Below, one piece after another: positions 17,863 through 27,432 of a stretch of 64,000 bases of DNA. The DNA is from an uncultured Clostridia bacterium (GTDB lineage Bacteria; Bacillota; Clostridia; Peptostreptococcales; Anaerovoracaceae): the NCBI GenBank assembly GCA_938045615.1, contig CALIBC010000181.1:62001-126000 (forward strand), given 5' to 3'. The notes under the pieces were generated by a model. That model did not search any database and had not been told where the DNA came from. It saw only the letters and a list, made by a program, of their open reading frames with translations. Both the position numbers and the translations under genes were made by a program. Numbering within the stretch: position 1 is the stretch's first letter; each line of letters opens with the position of its first letter.

Positions 17863-17891
17863 CGGATAGACTGTGCCGGCAATTATGTCAA
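17863..17891 (-). promoter_or_regulatory. Promoter of cassette B
   Basis: TTGACA (17886-17891), 17-bp spacer, TATCCG (17863-17868), the same as in cassette A. Sequence farther upstream is not conserved between the copies, which places the duplication border close to this promoter. Confidence 0.65.
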
Positions 17892-18014
17892 TCGACTAAT
17901 CCCCTCCGAACGCAGTTAGTATAACATGATTAACTCACATGTGCAAGACCTTTGGCTACATTCCTAAATTTAATACTGTTCTGTTAACTTACCAATTGCC
18001 CACCGCTCGGATTT

Positions 18015-19121
18015 TCACTCCGACTTGAATTTTTTCCAATATTCGCTGTACAGTTTGTCACCCGTAGCGCCGACGTCTTTCAAAGTTTCCGATTGCTTGA
18101 GCATGCTGTCGGGCAGAAACAGTTCCTTGAAGGTTCTGTACTTTTTCGGGATGAGTTTCACCGCCGCCGCATTGGGTGTACTGTATGTCAGGTATTTGAA
18201 ATTCCTATATGCAACATCCGCTCTGCACATATAGTCGATAAACTTGTGCGCATTGGATGTGTGAAATGCGTTCTTGGGTATGCACCAATTGTCCATGAAT
18301 ATTTCGGTTCCTTCTTTCGGGATCGAAAATGCCAGATCTTTATTCAGCTTTATGCTGTATATCGCTTCCCCGTTCCAAACCACGCCAAGATCGGCGGAAT
18401 TTCCTATCAGCAGATCGCGAACGGAATCATTTGCATATTTGTACACAAGTTTCTTCTGGTCAATAAGTCGTTTCGCAGCTTGTGCCAATTCGCTCCGCTT
18501 CACGGAATTAAGGGAGCGACCCATGCTTTTCAACATGATGCCCATGGCGTCCCGCATACTGTCCTGCATCACGATCCCCGATCTGTATTTATCGCTCATG
18601 AGAACATTCCATGATCGGACATCTCTTGCATCGACACGCCTCTTATTATACAGGATTCCGGCGGCGCCCCATTGATACGGAACTGCATACCTGTTCCCTT
18701 TGTCGAAGGATTCTCCCGCCATCCTCAAATACTTTTTCGACAGGTTCTTGTAATTTGGGAGCTTTTTCTTGTCCACCGCCAAAAGAAGCCCCTCGTTCTT
18801 CATACGCTCCGCCATATAGTCGGACGGGCAGATTACATCATACACCCCGGCTCTGTTTTTTATGACCGGATAAAGTTCTTCGTTTGTGTCAAAAGTATCC
18901 AGCACCACCTTTATGCCGGTCTCCTTTTCAAATGCAGCCGGAATGTCGGGATCCATATAATCTCCATAGCAGAATACCCTTACCTCTTTTTCCTCCTTGC
19001 CTACGCACCCCGGGAGGATTGCGGCGCAGAGAAACAACATGGCGGCGATCAGCGCAAACTTTGCGATTCTGCCTGATCTTTTCCATCCTCCCGCTCTGTT
19101 TATGGGCAGCTTTCTTTTCAT
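18015..19121 (-). CDS. potD: Spermidine/putrescine-binding lipoprotein
   Basis: The 368-residue extracytoplasmic solute-binding protein has a signal peptide ending in the lipobox LPGC, so Cys39 should be lipidated and anchor it to the membrane. The mature N-terminus VRVFCYGDYMDPDIPAAFEKETG is typical of polyamine-binding PotD/PotF proteins; VYDVICPSDYMAERM and VVWNGEAIYS are further family segments. The ATG at 19121 has GGGAGG nine bases upstream. It is the last gene of the pot operon, 99 bp after potC. Confidence 0.92.
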   Translation of the reverse strand: MKRKLPINRAGGWKRSGRIAKFALIAAMLFLCAAILPGCVGKEEKEVRVFCYGDYMDPDIPAAFEKETGIKVVLDTFDTNEELYPVIKNRAGVYDVICPSDYMAERMKNEGLLLAVDKKKLPNYKNLSKKYLRMAGESFDKGNRYAVPYQWGAAGILYNKRRVDARDVRSWNVLMSDKYRSGIVMQDSMRDAMGIMLKSMGRSLNSVKRSELAQAAKRLIDQKKLVYKYANDSVRDLLIGNSADLGVVWNGEAIYSIKLNKDLAFSIPKEGTEIFMDNWCIPKNAFHTSNAHKFIDYMCRADVAYRNFKYLTYSTPNAAAVKLIPKKYRTFKELFLPDSMLKQSETLKDVGATGDKLYSEYWKKFKSE

Positions 19122-19220
19122 CACACCATGCCTCCCTCACTTATGCTACGTGCAACTAACTCTGTATGTATCCAAAATTACCGCATGCCGGTTCTTCTCC
19201 CTCATTTGCATTGCCTGTAG

Positions 19221-20021
19221 TTAACCCTGAGCAACTTCATAGAAGAATTCATCTTCTTCAACCGGTCGATCCGATACGACGTTTACTACGATAAGTACTA
19301 TCAGAACCGTTACAAATATAATGGTTGACAAGGCAAATAGAGTCGGCCTGATACCTACTTTGACCTGCCCGTATATCAATGTCGATATTGTGTTTATACC
19401 GGCGCCTCGTGTGAAATGCGTGACGACAAAATCGTCAATCGACATCGTGAACGCCAGCAAAAATCCCGAGATTATTCCCGGACGCAGTTCCGGAAGCACG
19501 ACCTTTCTAAAAGCGTACGCAGGTGTCGCCCCCAGATCGAGTGCCGCCTCATATCCGCTCTTTCCCAGTTGCTTGACTTTCGGCATTACCGACAAAATTA
19601 CGTACGGAATACTGAACGTTATGTGCGCCAGTATCACCGTCAGACGGCTCAAATAAAATCCCAGCGCTATGAATCCAAGCATGAGAGATATGCCCGTGAC
19701 AATATCCGCATTCAGCAGTGTTACGTTGTTGAGCCCCATCACGAGATTTTCGCTTTTTTTCTTCATTGCATTTATCCCCAGACATGCCGCCGTTCCTATT
19801 AGCGTTGCCGCCACAGACGATATTGCGGCTATGGAGAAAGTGTTGACTATTGCGGAAATCATAACACCGTCGGCAAACATCTCTCTGTACCAGCGCAGGG
19901 AAAAACCTGTCCATGCAAACATGGATCTGCCTGAGTTGAATGAAAAAACCATGAGCGTCAAGATCGGCAAATAAAGAAACAACATAATGACAATCAGGTA
20001 TGTCCATCTCATTACTTTCAT
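19221..20021 (-). CDS. potC: Spermidine/putrescine ABC transporter permease
   Basis: The 266-residue protein has six membrane helices and the inner-membrane permease EAA motif region (KQLGKSGYEAALDLGATPAYAFRKV) that contacts the ATPase. With PotB it forms the membrane channel of the polyamine importer. The ATG at 20021 (MKVMRWTYL) follows GGAAAGGGG; the upstream in-frame start is less likely. It lies 64 bp after potB. Confidence 0.92.
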   Translation of the reverse strand: MKVMRWTYLIVIMLFLYLPILTLMVFSFNSGRSMFAWTGFSLRWYREMFADGVMISAIVNTFSIAAISSVAATLIGTAACLGINAMKKKSENLVMGLNNVTLLNADIVTGISLMLGFIALGFYLSRLTVILAHITFSIPYVILSVMPKVKQLGKSGYEAALDLGATPAYAFRKVVLPELRPGIISGFLLAFTMSIDDFVVTHFTRGAGINTISTLIYGQVKVGIRPTLFALSTIIFVTVLIVLIVVNVVSDRPVEEDEFFYEVAQG

Positions 20022-20085
20022 GAGTCGCACCCCTTTCCACAATGATCAACAGCAAGCGTGTGAGGTGGGGTGATTTTCGTGTTCT

Positions 20086-20892
20086 TCATGAAGCGACCCC
20101 CTTTCTGTCCGGGAAATTCAGGATAGCCATGCTTATGACTATAAAGATCATCATGATGAGAGAAAGTCCCGAACCCAGATTCCAATTTGCTCCGGTCGTG
20201 AATTCCTGCTCGATTATATTGCCTATCAGATATATCTTGCCTCCACCTAGAATATTGGAAATGACAAAGGTCGTAAGTGACGGCACAAATACCATGGTGA
20301 TCCCGCTGACGACACCGGGCAGACTCAACGGAAAAATCACATCCGCAAGAACCTTTGCGGATCCCGCCCCCAGATCATACGCCGCCTCTATCAAGCTGTC
20401 ATCTATTTTCATAAGGGAATTGTAAATCGGAAGCACCATAAACGGCAAAAAATCGTAAACCATCCCCAGAACCACCGCCCCCGGCGTATTGATCATCCTC
20501 GGCTGCGGCAGATGGAGATATCCCAGCAAAGTGGCGAATATGCCTCCTTTCTCGAGAATAACCTGCCACGCCATGGTTCTCAAAAGAAAATTCATCCACA
20601 TCGGCAAAATAAATATGAATATCATGAATCCTTTTTTTCCGAGCCCGGAGTTCTTTAGAATAAGTGCCAACGGAAATGCTATAAGCAGGCAGATAATTGT
20701 GCTTGAAATGGAAAGAACCAATGATAACCCGAGGGCTTTACGGTGCACCGGTTCAAATATAGCCGTCACATTTTCCACAGTAAACGCTCCGCTTCTGTCG
20801 GTAAATGCATAATAGAAAATCATTGCAAGCGGTATCAGCGTTCCGCAAATCATCCAGAGCAGATACGGGGCAGCAAACAATTTTTTAGACAT
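20086..20892 (-). CDS. potB: Spermidine/putrescine ABC transporter permease
   Basis: A 268-residue PotB-type permease with six helices and an EAA motif (DSLIEAAYDLGAGSAKVLADV). Its ATG overlaps the end of potA by eight bases, and GGAGG lies within the end of potA. It forms the transporter with PotC. Confidence 0.92.
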   Translation of the reverse strand: MSKKLFAAPYLLWMICGTLIPLAMIFYYAFTDRSGAFTVENVTAIFEPVHRKALGLSLVLSISSTIICLLIAFPLALILKNSGLGKKGFMIFIFILPMWMNFLLRTMAWQVILEKGGIFATLLGYLHLPQPRMINTPGAVVLGMVYDFLPFMVLPIYNSLMKIDDSLIEAAYDLGAGSAKVLADVIFPLSLPGVVSGITMVFVPSLTTFVISNILGGGKIYLIGNIIEQEFTTGANWNLGSGLSLIMMIFIVISMAILNFPDRKGVAS

Positions 20893-21955
20893 CTATCTCT
20901 ATCGCCTCCTCTTCTTTGCTTGTCGGTTTATGCATGACCTGAATATTTTCCGCAAGAACGTCGAGGCTTACCCTCTCACCGACGGGGTAACTTTTTGTAT
21001 TCTGAACCAGCCATTCGTAGCCGCCTGCCACGATCTCCATCTCATAATACACCCCGATAAAAACGTTGTGCGTAACCTCTCCGTCAAGTTTTCCCGCGCC
21101 CGGCCGGCCTATAATAAGATCCTCCGGTCTGATCACGATGTCAACGGGCTTATTTATCCCGAATCCCGCATCAATGCATTTAAATTTAGCACCGCACAGC
21201 CCGACAAGATAGTCTTCGATCATCACCCCGTCTATTATGTTGCTGTCCCCTATAAAGTCGGCGACAAATGCGTTCTCAGGCTCATTGTAGATTTCTTCGG
21301 GGGTTCCCATCTGCTGAATGCGTCCTCCGTTCATCACAACAACCTTGTCGCTCATCGTCAGTGCTTCCTCTTGATCGTGAGTCACGTATATAAAGGTTAT
21401 CCCTAGCTCATTTTTCAGTCTTATGAGTTCATACTCCATGTCCTGCCTGAGTTTCAGATCCAAAGCTCCGAGCGGCTCATCCAAAAGCAGAACCTTGGGT
21501 TCGTTCACGATCGCTCTTGCTATTGCGACACGCTGCTGCTGCCCGCCCGAGAGTGAGTCGACACTCCTCTTCTGATATCCCTCAAGGTTCACGAGTTTCA
21601 GCGCATAACGCACCTTATCCCTTATGTACTCATCGCTCTTTCCTCTTATTTTCAGCCCGAAAGCTATATTATTGCCTACGTTCAGATGCGGAAAAAGTGC
21701 ATATTTTTGAAAAACCGTGTTTATGTGTCTCTTGTTGGGAGGAAGCATCGTGATATCTTCCCCTTCAAAAAACACCTGCCCGGCGTCGGGTTTTTCAAAT
21801 CCTCCCACCATTCTGAGGGTGGTTGTTTTTCCGCATCCCGACGGTCCGAGCAGTGTTATGAACTCATTTCTGTTTACGGTCAGATTGAAATTCTCAAGCA
21901 CAACGTCGTCTTGAAATGACTTTGTAATATTTTTCAGTTCTATCAATGACTGCAT
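20885..21955 (-). CDS. potA: Spermidine/putrescine ABC transporter ATP-binding protein
   Basis: The 356-residue ATPase has Walker A GPSGCGKTT, Q-loop region NTVFQKYALFPH, signature LSGGQQQR and Walker B VLLLDEPLGALD. A C-terminal TOBE-like regulatory domain starts at about residue 245 (IVIRPEDLIIG). The start MQSLIELKN at 21955 follows TTGGGAGAAGCC; the longer frame to 22030 runs into the non-coding region. First gene of potABCD. Confidence 0.93.
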   Translation of the reverse strand: MQSLIELKNITKSFQDDVVLENFNLTVNRNEFITLLGPSGCGKTTTLRMVGGFEKPDAGQVFFEGEDITMLPPNKRHINTVFQKYALFPHLNVGNNIAFGLKIRGKSDEYIRDKVRYALKLVNLEGYQKRSVDSLSGGQQQRVAIARAIVNEPKVLLLDEPLGALDLKLRQDMEYELIRLKNELGITFIYVTHDQEEALTMSDKVVVMNGGRIQQMGTPEEIYNEPENAFVADFIGDSNIIDGVMIEDYLVGLCGAKFKCIDAGFGINKPVDIVIRPEDLIIGRPGAGKLDGEVTHNVFIGVYYEMEIVAGGYEWLVQNTKSYPVGERVSLDVLAENIQVMHKPTSKEEEAIEIDV

Positions 21956-22059
21956 TTGGCTTCTCCCAAGGATTTTTACGGCACTTGTGCGCCGCGGGTT
22001 TTGTGAGCATCGGCGACGGTGGTTCGTCATTCAGCGTCGGCGGGCTGCATATGACCGCA

Positions 22060-22071
22060 GGGTGTACACCC
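22060..22071. promoter_or_regulatory. Perfect 12-bp palindrome upstream of potA
   Basis: GGGTGTACACCC is a perfect palindrome in the 175-bp gap between dnaJ and potA, about 105 bp before the potA start. The gap is GC-rich, with no obvious dnaJ terminator and no clear sigma-70 promoter. An operator role is only a possibility. Confidence 0.3.
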
Positions 22072-22130
22072 AAGTCACGTACGTACCGGCGACTCGGCAC
22101 CGGCGGCGTCTGCTGTATTCGGATCCTGCG

Positions 22131-23291
22131 CTATGAAAACAGATCTTTTATCTTTTGCGTGAAACTCGACTTTTTGACATAGCAGTCGGATCCGACCGCA
22201 TCGCCCATTTCCTTGATCTTTTTCTTTTGATCAGCATTTAATTTGGTCGGAACTTCCAGCACCACCTTCACATACAGGTCTCCCATCCTGCCGTTTCTGA
22301 CATTTCTGACGCCCTTGCCCTTAAGCCGAAAAACCGTTCCCGGCTGCGTTCCCGGAGGAACTTTATAGGAAACTTTTTCCGCCAAGGTCGGCACAACGAT
22401 CTCATCGCCAAGTGCCGCCTGCGCAAAGCTTATAGGAATATCTATAAAAAGATCATCTTTCTCGCGCTTGAAGAGATTGTGCGGTTTCACGGAGATCACA
22501 ACATAAAAATCTCCGCTCGGCCCTCCGTTTTCGCCCGGTTCTCCCTGACCGCGGATAGGGATGATCGTTCCGTTGTCCACCCCTGCGGGGATGTCGACCT
22601 TTATCTCTATGGTCTTTCTGACTTTGCCGCTTCCGTGGCAATCCGGACATGGTTTATCTATTATCTTGCCGCTTCCGCCGCAGTCGGGACATGTTCCGGT
22701 ACTTTGGAATCTCCCAAACGGCGTGTTCTGGACGGTGTGAACCTGACCTGTGCCGCCGCATTTTGGACAGCTCTTTTTTTCACTGCCCGGGGCATTCCCC
22801 TCACCCCCGCACGTGTCACATCTGACGTACTTTGTGATTTTCAGCGTCTTTTTCGTACCAAAGGCCGCCTCTTTGAAAGTAATGGCGATGCTCTTTTGCA
22901 GATCGCGTCCTTTTATCGGAGCATTGCCCGCTGCGCCCCCAAAACCGCCAAAGCCACCAAAACCACCTCCGCCGAACATGTCTCCGAAAGCGCTGAAGAT
23001 GTCCTCAAATCCGCCTCCTGAGAAGCCTCCAAAACCGCCTCCGCCGCCGAATCCTGCGTTGGGATCCACCCCGGCATGCCCGAATCTATCGTATTTTTCT
23101 TTTTTTTCGGGGTCGGAAAGGACACTGTAAGCTTCATTTATCTCCTTGAACTTTTCCTCTGCTTGCTTGTCTCCGGGGTTTTTGTCCGGATGATATTTCA
23201 GCGCCATCTTGCGAAATGCCTTCTTTACCTCTGCTTCGCCGGCGCCCTTTTTTAGACCCAGAACTTCATAGTAATCTCTTTTTTCTGCCAT
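22131..23291 (-). CDS. dnaJ: Chaperone DnaJ
   Basis: The 386-residue Hsp40 co-chaperone has an N-terminal J domain with HPD ([10 protein letters not shown]), a Gly/Phe-rich region (about 75-125), four CXXCXGXG zinc-binding repeats ([32 protein letters not shown]), and a C-terminal substrate-binding domain. It stimulates DnaK ATPase and delivers unfolded clients. Normal length; 127 bp after dnaK. Confidence 0.97.
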   Translation of the reverse strand: MAEKRDYYEVLGLKKGAGEAEVKKAFRKMALKYHPDKNPGDKQAEEKFKEINEAYSVLSDPEKKEKYDRFGHAGVDPNAGFGGGGGFGGFSGGGFEDIFSAFGDMFGGGGFGGFGGFGGAAGNAPIKGRDLQKSIAITFKEAAFGTKKTLKITKYVRCDTCGGEGNAPGSEKKSCPKCGGTGQVHTVQNTPFGRFQSTGTCPDCGGSGKIIDKPCPDCHGSGKVRKTIEIKVDIPAGVDNGTIIPIRGQGEPGENGGPSGDFYVVISVKPHNLFKREKDDLFIDIPISFAQAALGDEIVVPTLAEKVSYKVPPGTQPGTVFRLKGKGVRNVRNGRMGDLYVKVVLEVPTKLNADQKKKIKEMGDAVGSDCYVKKSSFTQKIKDLFS

Positions 23292-23418
23292 TCCTTCACC
23301 TGCAATTCGGTTATATCCAAAATCTGCTTAAGCGACGGGAAATTCCCGTCGCTGTCAAGCAAATTTGGATTTTGTCGTTGAACCCGATCCCTTTTTTCAC
23401 TTCTCTTGCCTACCAGAT

Positions 23419-25338
23419 TCAATCTTTCTTTTCTTCTTTTCCGTCTTCGTCAACGACCGTAAAATCGGCATCCACAACATTATCGCCGTTTGCCGCTCCC
23501 GCCGACCCGGAGTCTCCTCCGGAAGCGCCTGCGCCGCCTCCTGAAGCATCGCCTGCGCCTGCCGCACCGCCTGCCATACCGCTCATGTCGGGACCTGCCG
23601 TGCTCTGCTGATTATAAAGCTTTTCAGCGATCTTATGGAACTTTTCGGTCAAAACCTCAGTCTTGGCCTTTATGTCGTCGGGATTGTTTGCTTCAAGAGC
23701 CTTCTTCAGATCCTCTTTTGCATCTTCGACTTCCTTCTTCTCGTTTTCATCGATTTTTCCCTCGAGTTCTTTCAGCGATTTTTCCGTTTCATATATAAGG
23801 GTTTCCGCCTTGTTTCTTTCCTCGACTTCCTGCTTTCTCTTTGAATCTTCGGCAGCATACTGTTCAGCCTCTTTCACCTTTTGTTTGATTTCGTCTTCGG
23901 AAAGCGAGGTGGATGATGTTATCGTAATCTTCTGCTCCTTACCCGTTCCCATATCCTTTGCGCTTACATTGACTATTCCGTTTGCGTCTATATCGAACGT
24001 TACCTCAATCTGAGGAACTCCGCGAGGTGCCGGTGCTATACCCGAGAGTTGGAATCTGCCGAGCGTAATGTTGCCGGCCGCCATGTCTCTTTCTCCCTGC
24101 ATCACATGTATGTCAACGGCTGTCTGATTATCTGCCGCCGTCGAGAATATCTGACTCTTCTTGGTAGGTATGGTTGTGTTTCTCTCAATGAGTTTGGTCG
24201 CAATTCCGCCCATGGTCTCGATTGAAAGAGAAAGCGGCGTAACGTCCAAAAGCAGCACATCATTGACTTCACCTGTCAAAACGGCAGCCTGGATAGCTGC
24301 GCCCACCGCAACGCATTCATCAGGGTTAATTCCTTTGAAAGGCTCTTTTCCGATTACTTTTTTCACAGCCTCCTGCACGGCAGGTCCCCTGGTCGAGCCT
24401 CCGACCAATATTACCCTGTCTATGTCCGCATTGCTCACATCGGCATCCGCCATGGCTTTCTTGATCGGCTCAACCGTTCTGTTTACCAAATCCGCGGTCA
24501 GCTGATCATACTTGGCTCTGGAAATGTCCATGTTCAAATGCAGCGGACCTGCATCCGATACCGTGATGAAAGGCAGATTCACGTTGGTGGTTTGAGCGCT
24601 GGAAAGTTCTTTTTTCGCTTTTTCCGAGGCTTCTTTCAGTCTCTGAAGCGCCATGTTGTCATTCCGTAAGTCGATTCCGTTTTCCTTTGCAAAGCTGTCG
24701 GCGATGAAATTCATGAGGGCATTGTCAAAGTCGTCGCCTCCAAGATGTGTATCGCCGTTTGTCGCAAGCACCTCAAACACGCCGTCGCCAAGTTCCAGGA
24801 TGGATACGTCAAATGTTCCTCCACCCAGGTCGTATACAAGGATCTTATGCGAGCCTTCCTCTTTGTCGAGTCCGTAAGAAAGAGACGCCGCCGTAGGCTC
24901 GTTGATTATTCTTTTGACTTCAAGTCCCGCTATCTTTCCCGCATCCTTGGTCGCCTGTTTCTGGGCGTCCGAGAAATATGCCGGTACGGTTATCACCGCT
25001 TCATTGACTTTCTCTCCGAGATAGCTCTCGGCATCCGTCTTGAGTTTTGCGAGAATCATTGCGGATATATCCTGCGGCGTATATTTTTTGCCGTCTATCT
25101 CCACCGTGTAGTCCTCACCCATGTGTCTCTTTATGGACGTAATCGTCCTTTCGGGGTTTGTGACCGCCTGACGTTTCGCCGTCTCGCCCACAAGTCTTTC
25201 CCCGTTCTTCGCAAAACCAACCACAGACGGTGTTGTTCTGTTTCCTTCTGCATTGGTTATAACTGTAGGTTCTCCGCCCTCCATAACCGCAACGCAGCTG
25301 TTGGTCGTTCCCAAGTCGATTCCTATTACTTTTGCCAT
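23419..25338 (-). CDS. dnaK: Chaperone DnaK (Hsp70)
   Basis: The 639-residue protein has the full Hsp70 layout: ATPase domain beginning [39 protein letters not shown]; linker [17 protein letters not shown]; a substrate-binding domain; and a helical lid ending in a Gly/Ala-rich tail. AGGAGG precedes the ATG. The 145-bp gap from grpE contains a direct 11-bp repeat (TTATCTATTTG twice, 25401-25422). It should be induced together with hrcA and grpE via the CIRCE element. Confidence 0.98.
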   Translation of the reverse strand: MAKVIGIDLGTTNSCVAVMEGGEPTVITNAEGNRTTPSVVGFAKNGERLVGETAKRQAVTNPERTITSIKRHMGEDYTVEIDGKKYTPQDISAMILAKLKTDAESYLGEKVNEAVITVPAYFSDAQKQATKDAGKIAGLEVKRIINEPTAASLSYGLDKEEGSHKILVYDLGGGTFDVSILELGDGVFEVLATNGDTHLGGDDFDNALMNFIADSFAKENGIDLRNDNMALQRLKEASEKAKKELSSAQTTNVNLPFITVSDAGPLHLNMDISRAKYDQLTADLVNRTVEPIKKAMADADVSNADIDRVILVGGSTRGPAVQEAVKKVIGKEPFKGINPDECVAVGAAIQAAVLTGEVNDVLLLDVTPLSLSIETMGGIATKLIERNTTIPTKKSQIFSTAADNQTAVDIHVMQGERDMAAGNITLGRFQLSGIAPAPRGVPQIEVTFDIDANGIVNVSAKDMGTGKEQKITITSSTSLSEDEIKQKVKEAEQYAAEDSKRKQEVEERNKAETLIYETEKSLKELEGKIDENEKKEVEDAKEDLKKALEANNPDDIKAKTEVLTEKFHKIAEKLYNQQSTAGPDMSGMAGGAAGAGDASGGGAGASGGDSGSAGAANGDNVVDADFTVVDEDGKEEKKD

Positions 25339-25483
25339 TTTATATTCCTCCTGTTTCTTTTTTGATGTTTGCCATTATTTTTTACTGTTGCCTGTTGACA
25401 TTATCTATTTGTTATCTATTTGTTTTGGCGGCTACAATTATCCGTTACCATTCTGCATTTTGCCGCCACTCATTTCCTGCTTC

Positions 25484-26107
25484 TCAGTTGTTTACCTTCA
25501 CCATTGACGGCCGTATAACCTTATTGTTGAGACTGTATCCTTTTTGCAGAACTTCCGTAACCTTGCCGCTTTCAAACTCGGGGTTGTCCTCGGTCATAAC
25601 GGCATTGTGGAAGTTGGGATCGAATGATTCCCCCTGCGTCTTGATTTCTTTAAGTCCCGACTCCTTCAAAACCCCCATAAGCTGTTTGAATATCATCTTC
25701 ATACCCTCGGCGTAAGCAGGATCCGCACTCTCATGCTCAAGTGCCCTCTCAAAATTATCCAGCACATCCAAAAGTCCAATTACTATCTTTTCATTCGCAT
25801 ATGCATAAATATCCAGTTTTTCTTTTTCCGCCCGCTTCTTGAAATTCCTGAAATCAGCCATCAGACGCATATATTTGGCCTCGGCGGATTCCTCTTCCGG
25901 CGTGGTCTCCTCCGAATCGGAAGTGTCTTTGCTGTCCGCCGCAGCGGATTCCTCTTCCTCCGAATCCTCTTTGGGCTGCTCCGGGCTTTGCACATCGGGC
26001 TTTGTTTCCTCGGCACCCATATTTTCTTCGGCTTGCGTCTTGCTTTTCTCTTGTTGCGTTTCCACGTCCTCTACATTTTCATGAATCTTCTTTTCTTTAT
26101 CCGCCAT
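25484..26107 (-). CDS. grpE: Nucleotide exchange factor GrpE
   Basis: The 207-residue protein has a long acidic N-terminal region (about residues 1-60) before the coiled coil (EAKYMRLMADFRNFKKRAEKE) and the beta domain (ESFDPNFHNAV; VTEVLQKGYSLNNKVIRPSMVKV). It releases ADP from DnaK. The true start is ATG 26107 inside the last codons of hrcA, giving an 11-nt overlap; the longer frame is rejected. Confidence 0.96.
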   Translation of the reverse strand: MADKEKKIHENVEDVETQQEKSKTQAEENMGAEETKPDVQSPEQPKEDSEEEESAAADSKDTSDSEETTPEEESAEAKYMRLMADFRNFKKRAEKEKLDIYAYANEKIVIGLLDVLDNFERALEHESADPAYAEGMKMIFKQLMGVLKESGLKEIKTQGESFDPNFHNAVMTEDNPEFESGKVTEVLQKGYSLNNKVIRPSMVKVNN

Positions 26108-27149
26108 TGTCCTTATCCTCACCGCTTTCCAACCCAAAAGTCTCATTCAAATTCTGGGTCAAATACTCAACTATAGATGTAACTTCTCCGTATTTCATCC
26201 TCGTGGGGCCGATCACCCCGACCTTTCCTATAAGCTCGCCGTCCACATGGTATGTCGCCGTTATCACCGAGCAATCGTTCATGAAATCGTCCGCATTCTC
26301 GCCTCCGATCGTAACTATTGTGCCGTCCTCTCTGTCCATCAATTTTTTAAGGAACTCATCTTTTCTGTCAAACAGTGACACAAAATTTTTCGCCCTGTTG
26401 AGGTCGGCATATTCCGGTATGTCGAATATGTTGGAAAGCCCGCCCATATAAAGGTTCACGTTCAACATTTCCGACAATGTCCGCATGAAATTCGGCATCA
26501 CATCCACCGCAAGCCCGCTCATAGCCTCTATATCAGTATTGAAATCCGCAATTATATCGCCACGCAGAACTTCCGTTATACTTCGTCCCCTGTAATTGTA
26601 GGTTATGCTTTTGGCCAGAATATCCAGCGTTTCATCAGTATATGGGACGCTCACCTTAAGCGCTGTATTGGATACTTTTCCGCTCTCCGCCACTGTCATC
26701 AAAACCACGGTGCGTTCATCCACCGGGAGCAGATTTACAAACTTCAGTTTGTCTTCGGTTCTCGTTGGGGTGAGTACAAAGGATGCCAGATTGGTTATAT
26801 CCGATAAAAGCTCCGCGGCTTTTCTGATAGTCTTGTCCAGCTCGTCAATATCCGCTCTCAACGTTTCCTTTATGCTCTTCTTGGCTTGTGGAGACAGCTC
26901 AACTTTCTCCATCATGCTGTTTACGTACAGCCTGTAAGCCTTATCGGAAGGTACCCTGCCCGCCGAAGTGTGGGGATGTGTCAGATACCCCATGTCCTCA
27001 AGATCGCTCATCTCATTTCTTATGGTGGCCGGGCTTATGGACATGTTAAAGCTCTTGGAAAGGGTTCTGGAACCGACAGGCTCAGCCGTCCGAACATAGT
27101 CGCTTATGATGGCATGCAGGATCTTTAATTTTCTTTCTGTCAAGTCCAT
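26097..27149 (-). CDS. hrcA: Heat-inducible transcription repressor HrcA
   Basis: The 350-residue repressor binds CIRCE and controls the dnaK operon. Its N-terminal winged helix (LKILHAIISDYVRTAEPVGSRTLSK, then SPATIRNEMSDLEDMGYL) is typical. The ATG at 27149 has AAGGAG ten bases upstream. An in-frame upstream start would lie inside the CIRCE element and is rejected. First gene of hrcA-grpE-dnaK-dnaJ. Confidence 0.97.
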   Translation of the reverse strand: MDLTERKLKILHAIISDYVRTAEPVGSRTLSKSFNMSISPATIRNEMSDLEDMGYLTHPHTSAGRVPSDKAYRLYVNSMMEKVELSPQAKKSIKETLRADIDELDKTIRKAAELLSDITNLASFVLTPTRTEDKLKFVNLLPVDERTVVLMTVAESGKVSNTALKVSVPYTDETLDILAKSITYNYRGRSITEVLRGDIIADFNTDIEAMSGLAVDVMPNFMRTLSEMLNVNLYMGGLSNIFDIPEYADLNRAKNFVSLFDRKDEFLKKLMDREDGTIVTIGGENADDFMNDCSVITATYHVDGELIGKVGVIGPTRMKYGEVTSIVEYLTQNLNETFGLESGEDKDNGG

Positions 27150-27163
27150 GTCGCTTCTCCTTG

Positions 27164-27190
27164 TTAGCACTCATCCTGATAGAGTGCTAA
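27164..27190. promoter_or_regulatory. CIRCE operator
   Basis: TTAGCACTC, nine bases, GAGTGCTAA: a perfect match to the HrcA-binding consensus, 15 bp upstream of the hrcA start. Confidence 0.97.
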
Positions 27191-27201
27191 TCGCTATGTA
27201 T

Positions 27202-27230
27202 AATTTACTACTTAAGAAAAGCCTTGTCAA
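27202..27230 (-). promoter_or_regulatory. Promoter of the hrcA operon
   Basis: TTGACA (27225-27230), 17-bp spacer, TAAATT (27202-27207), just upstream of CIRCE. The rest of the gap to 27432 shows no gene or recognisable element. Confidence 0.7.
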
Positions 27231-27432
27231 CACACTTTTTTTAAATTCATCAAAACCACACAAACATCCACAAAAGACAAGAACAGGCGGGAGACTCAGG
27301 GCATCCGTCAAAACCGGAAAGAGGCTCCCATGCCGGGGAAAGCACATTTGCCATATGACCGCGGCATCGACGCACCGGACAGATGCTTCCTATTCCCAGG
27401 GGTCATGGTATGGGTAAATTGCATCCGGACGA

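Larger units (their letters stand above)
12006..17891. repeat. Tandem duplication of a four-gene secreted-protein/ABC cassette
   Basis: Units 12006-14929 and 15110-17891 have the same promoter, gene order, overlaps and strand: secreted protein, permease 1, permease 2, ATPase. Identity is highest at the two ends (promoter, leader, signal peptide; ATPase) and lower in the permeases. Confidence 0.9.

Noticed and set aside
27149..27170. Upstream start for hrcA
   Set aside because: It would place the start codon inside the CIRCE operator; ATG 27149 has AAGGAG upstream.
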